A stretch of 64,000 bases of DNA from Ruminococcus flavefaciens (GTDB taxonomy: Bacteria; Bacillota; Clostridia; Oscillospirales; Ruminococcaceae): positions 94,737 through 158,736 of the forward strand of contig JAMPGO010000002.1 of assembly GCA_023663905.1 (NCBI GenBank), written 5' to 3'. Position numbers and translations under genes: made by a program. This document shows, in pieces, positions 61,031-64,000 of this stretch. Position 1 is the first letter of the stretch. Each line of letters opens with the position of its first letter. Below the pieces are notes generated by a model, which did not search any database, had not been told where the DNA came from, and worked only from the letters and a program-made list of their open reading frames with translations.

Positions 61031-62275
61031 ATGAATTACACACAGGGACTTGGCATTAAAGCCAAAAACGCAGAACCTGCAATCGCAGGCGCATCGACAA
61101 AAATCAAGAATGACGCACTCTCTGCCATTTCACAGGCACTTATTGACAACACGGAACTTATTATTTCAGAAAATGCCAAGGATTTACAGAATGCACAGAA
61201 AAACGGTATGTCCAAGGCTATGCAGGACAGACTTAAGCTCGACGAAAACCGCATTGCAGGTATGGCAAAGGGTGTTGATGAGCTTGTTGCTATGAACGAC
61301 CCTATCGGTCAGGTGATTGACGGATTTGTCCGTCCGAACGGTCTGAGAATCACAAAAACACGTGTTCCGCTCGGAGTTATCGGCATTATCTTTGAATCCC
61401 GACCCAACGTTACCGTTGACGCAGCCGTACTCTGTCTCAAAGCAGGCAACGCTGTTATCCTCAAAGGCGGTAAGGAAGCTATCAACTCCAATATCTGTCT
61501 CGGAAAGATTATGCGTGAGGCTCTCGAAAAATGCGGACTTCCTGCCGATATTATTCAAGTTGTGGAAAATACATCACGTGAGACAACTAACGAACTTATG
61601 AAGCTTAACGGCTATGTTGACGTGCTTATTCCTCGTGGAAGCGCAGGGCTGATTCAGGCTGTCGTTACAAACGCTACAGTGCCTGTTATTGAAACAGGTG
61701 CGGGAAACTGCCACGTATACGTTGACAGCTCGGCTGATATTGATATGGCTGTTGAGATTACCGACAACGCAAAAACGCAGAGACCGTCCGTCTGCAATGC
61801 TATTGAAAGCCTGCTCGTACACAAGGATGTGGCTGAAAAATTCCTGCCTGCAATTGCCGAGAGATTCAAGTCCCACAACGTTAAAATCTATGGCTGTGAC
61901 AGGACTATTGCTATTCTGGGCGATGTTGAAAAGGCTACCGAAACCGAGTACGCTACGGAATTTAACGATTATATTATTGCCGTTAAAGTGGTTGACGATA
62001 TTGACGAGGCTATAGCTCATATCAGAAAATACAGCACACGTCATTCCGAGTGCATTGTTACAAAATCGTTCGATTCCGCACGCAAATTCCAGAATGAAGT
62101 TGACGCTGCTGCGGTTTATGTCAACGCTTCAACACGTTTCACAGACGGCGGTGAGTTCGGATATGGCGCTGAGATAGGAATTTCAACACAGAAACTCCAC
62201 GCAAGAGGTCCTATGGGACTTTCTGAACTCACGACCGTTAAATATCTTATTGACGGAAGCGGCCAGATAAGATAA
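61031..62275 (+). CDS. proA: Gamma-glutamyl phosphate reductase
   Basis: This 414-residue NADPH-dependent enzyme forms glutamate semialdehyde in proline synthesis. Landmarks are VPLGVIGIIFESRPNVT, LKGGKEA, IPRGSAGLI, TGAGNCHVYVD and the catalytic Cys in RPSVCNAIESLLVH. Length is normal. GAGGTG lies upstream of the ATG. Confidence 0.96.
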   Translation: MNYTQGLGIKAKNAEPAIAGASTKIKNDALSAISQALIDNTELIISENAKDLQNAQKNGMSKAMQDRLKLDENRIAGMAKGVDELVAMNDPIGQVIDGFVRPNGLRITKTRVPLGVIGIIFESRPNVTVDAAVLCLKAGNAVILKGGKEAINSNICLGKIMREALEKCGLPADIIQVVENTSRETTNELMKLNGYVDVLIPRGSAGLIQAVVTNATVPVIETGAGNCHVYVDSSADIDMAVEITDNAKTQRPSVCNAIESLLVHKDVAEKFLPAIAERFKSHNVKIYGCDRTIAILGDVEKATETEYATEFNDYIIAVKVVDDIDEAIAHIRKYSTRHSECIVTKSFDSARKFQNEVDAAAVYVNASTRFTDGGEFGYGAEIGISTQKLHARGPMGLSELTTVKYLIDGSGQIR

Positions 62276-62296
62276 ATATTTTAACAGGAGGTATTT

Positions 62297-63805
62297 ATGG
62301 CTACAAAAAAAGACCTTGACAATATTATCAACAACGGCAAATCGGCGAAAAACGGTTCATCCTCTACTGTCAGAACTCACGGCGGAAGCGGTGTGGACAA
62401 TATGTCTGTTGACGACCTGCTGACTACATTCACCGACAGTAAATCCGCTATCAAATCCGATGCGCCCAGAAAACTCGCTCCGCTTCCGCCGAAAACATCC
62501 GGCATAAAGCCTGCCGGAAGCAAAAAGCGAATCGTAATCACAAACGAGCTTCCCGATTATGACGCACTCCGAGAGCAGGAAAAAGAAAAACAGCGACTTG
62601 AAGCTGAACGCAAGGCACAGGAAGAGGCTGAGAGACAGCGACTTGAAGCTGAGCGTAAGGCTAAGGAAGAGGCTGAGAGACAGCGACTTGAAGCTGAGCG
62701 CAAGGCTAAGGAAGAAGCCGAGAGAAAACGTCTCGAAGCTGAGCGCAAGGCTAAGGAAGAAGCCGAAAGACAGCGCATTGAAGCGGAAGAAACTAAACGA
62801 CGACTTCTTGATTCCGCCGAAGATTTTACTGTTGAAGAAATTACAGAAATCAAAAACTCCGAAGAATACGATGATGAATATGACGATTACGAGCTTGACG
62901 ACGATTCCGACCCTGTAGGCTCGATGATAAACAATATCCGTGAGGACGCTGAAAAGGCGGTTGCTGATATTGAAAACAGCGTTAATTCCGACGATGACGG
63001 CGAGGACGATGAATCTCCCGATGATTCCGACGAAGCCGATATTGAGGCTAGCTCATTCGGAATTTCAGCTGTTCTTGAAGATATTCTCGATGAAAATCCC
63101 GAAGAAATAATCAACGAAAGAAGCGAGAAGCCTGAATCCGACAAGGCTAAGAAGCCCAAGCTTAAGCTCAAGAAGAACATCTACACCCTTCTCGGACTTG
63201 TTTTCGCCGTTCTTGCCTGCGTGGGACTTGTCACTGTAATCTCAAAGAGCGTAAGTCTTATCGGCGGATTTTCTTCAGGCAACAGTAAAAAAAACGGCTT
63301 TGAATCCATCGTCTACCCTGCTGTAATTATGGACATCGAATCCTTTGAATCGCCTGCCGAACTCTCGTCGGAGCAGGTAATTACCGCTTCAATCTGGTCT
63401 ATGATTATGTCTGAGAACGCAATAAGCAAATATGAAATGACTTTCGACGTGGTAAAAATCCCAGCCGTTGACGTTGAATCCTATGCCGTGAAGCTGTTCG
63501 GCGAAAATCTCCCTGTGCTGAATCACACAACGGTCGGTCCTGCTGAATCACGCTTCTACTACAACGAGGAAACGAAATCCTACAACGTGCCGATTGCTCC
63601 GGTAACGTACACATATTCGCCCGAAATCAAGGGCGCAACCAAGAGCGGTGATACCTACACGATAGTTGTGGACTACATAGATGAGCTTCCCGAGTGGCTT
63701 CCGAAGGCTTCATCAAAATCCGTTGAATTTAAACTCACCGAAACAAACGACGGCTACATAATCAACTCAATGAAGGTGCTTTCAACAACGAAAAGCGCAT
63801 TATAA
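62297..63805 (+). CDS. Membrane protein with charged coiled-coil repeats
   Basis: The 502-residue protein has a polar N-terminal part, four and a half copies of a 15-residue repeat (consensus RLEAERKAKEEAERQ, residues about 99-165), a very acidic region (about 185-275), one membrane helix (about 295-318) and a C-terminal outside domain (about 330-500). I do not recognise the family. The layout suggests a cytoplasmic coiled-coil rod linked to a surface domain. GGAGG lies upstream of the ATG; a terminator follows. Confidence 0.78.
   Translation: MATKKDLDNIINNGKSAKNGSSSTVRTHGGSGVDNMSVDDLLTTFTDSKSAIKSDAPRKLAPLPPKTSGIKPAGSKKRIVITNELPDYDALREQEKEKQRLEAERKAQEEAERQRLEAERKAKEEAERQRLEAERKAKEEAERKRLEAERKAKEEAERQRIEAEETKRRLLDSAEDFTVEEITEIKNSEEYDDEYDDYELDDDSDPVGSMINNIREDAEKAVADIENSVNSDDDGEDDESPDDSDEADIEASSFGISAVLEDILDENPEEIINERSEKPESDKAKKPKLKLKKNIYTLLGLVFAVLACVGLVTVISKSVSLIGGFSSGNSKKNGFESIVYPAVIMDIESFESPAELSSEQVITASIWSMIMSENAISKYEMTFDVVKIPAVDVESYAVKLFGENLPVLNHTTVGPAESRFYYNEETKSYNVPIAPVTYTYSPEIKGATKSGDTYTIVVDYIDELPEWLPKASSKSVEFKLTETNDGYIINSMKVLSTTKSAL
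62591..62791 (+). repeat. 45-bp coding tandem repeat
   Basis: Four full 45-base units (62591-62635, 62636-62680, 62681-62725, 62726-62770) and a partial fifth encode the coiled-coil repeat. The units differ by a few bases each and are open in the coding frame throughout. Confidence 0.93.
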
Positions 63806-63811
63806 AAATCC

Positions 63812-63847
63812 GTGCCGTATGGTGATTCCGTACGGCACAAAATTTTT
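63812..63847 (+). terminator. Terminator of the proBA operon
   Basis: GTGCCGTA and TACGGCAC form an 8-bp stem with an 11-base loop, followed by AAAATTTTTTT. Confidence 0.85.
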
Positions 63848-63880
63848 TTCAAAATTTTTGAAATTTTTTTCAAAAAGTAC

Positions 63881-63909
63881 TTGACAAATCCGTTTTTATG
63901 TGATATAAT
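63881..63909 (+). promoter_or_regulatory. Promoter of the tRNA-Leu gene
   Basis: TTGACA, a 17-base spacer and TATAAT: a full consensus, ending 37 bases before the tRNA. Confidence 0.88.
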
Positions 63910-63946
63910 AATAAAGCAGTCAGGAAATGATACAAAAATAAAAAAT

Positions 63947-64000
63947 GCGAGTGTGCTGGAATAGGCAGACAGGCACGTTTGAGGGGCGTGTGTCGAAGGA
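63947..64000 (+). tRNA. tRNA-Leu (GAG), cut by window end
   Basis: The 5' acceptor strand GCGAGTG, a D arm with AATAGGCAGA, and an anticodon arm CACGT-TTGAGGG-GCGTG with anticodon GAG are visible. The long variable arm of a class II tRNA begins before the window ends. Confidence 0.9.

Noticed and set aside
62591-62791. Regularly spaced 45-bp repeats as a possible CRISPR array
   Set aside because: There are no unique spacers, and the repeats are in frame within a protein gene.

Overview
The window reads as chromosomal DNA of a fibre-degrading, cellulosome-forming Ruminococcus (Oscillospiraceae, Bacillota), closest in style to the R. flavefaciens / R. champanellensis group. The evidence is two dockerin-bearing GH9 cellulases, three further dockerin proteins, an IspH-ribosomal protein S1 fusion, low-GC sigma-A promoters with 17-bp spacing, and standard bacterial start and stop usage. 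No phage, transposase, CRISPR array or rRNA was seen. The species cannot be fixed from this window alone.

Layout: 1-4490 (minus) is the conserved Firmicute block yicC-remA-gmk-rpoZ-priA-def, with def cut by the window edge. 4508-10314 (minus) holds two secreted GH9 cellulases, each with its own promoter and terminator; two unknown membrane proteins follow (10332-11662). 11686-23888 (minus) looks like one tightly packed operon of about 12 kb: a TepA-like protease, FtsK, a YwqG/DUF1963 protein, a YgiQ-type radical SAM protein, an MBL-fold ComEC-like protein, DUF3006, a BaiN-type flavoprotein, a CmpB-like membrane protein, Cmk, PlsC and IspH-S1. 24009-27712 (plus) carries a DUF3343/NifS-like pair and then cdaA-cdaR for c-di-AMP. 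27867-32295 (plus) has two long dockerin proteins and a small passenger gene between two copies of a 57-bp repeat. 32341-36187 (minus) is malQ-glgP for alpha-glucan use.

36269-46914 contains a CmpB-like protein, a lipase-like hydrolase and a zinc-ribbon protein, then phenylacetate-CoA ligase and both subunits of indolepyruvate:ferredoxin oxidoreductase, interleaved with lipoproteins and unknown genes. Together paaK and iorAB could make aromatic amino acids from arylacetates, which rumen cellulolytic cocci are known to do. 47003-49067 (plus) is folT-folC under a THF riboswitch. 49033-56306 has a DUF3877 protein, a GH25 muramidase, a 35-residue membrane peptide missed by ordinary gene finding, a PHP phosphatase, a CNNM/CorC transporter behind a structured leader with an upstream ORF, an O-antigen-ligase-like protein and a dockerin-bearing M6-type metalloprotease. 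56332-58231 (minus) is rny with a leader of about 255 nt. 58313-63847 (plus) is an operon with a 2-hydroxyacid dehydrogenase, proB, an inserted unknown gene, proA and a coiled-coil membrane protein. A tRNA-Leu(GAG) starts at 63947 and runs off the end.

The most interesting signals are: a strong internal ribosome-binding site inside ispH-rpsA that could release free S1; the leader of the CNNM transporter, where a 10-bp helix reaches into the ribosome-binding site and a 24-codon ORF overlaps the structure; a triple-module dockerin protein of unknown function; two different dockerin types side by side; and a recurring pattern of orphan genes slotted into conserved operons, one of them bracketed by a perfect 57-bp duplication of the neighbouring gene end and terminator.
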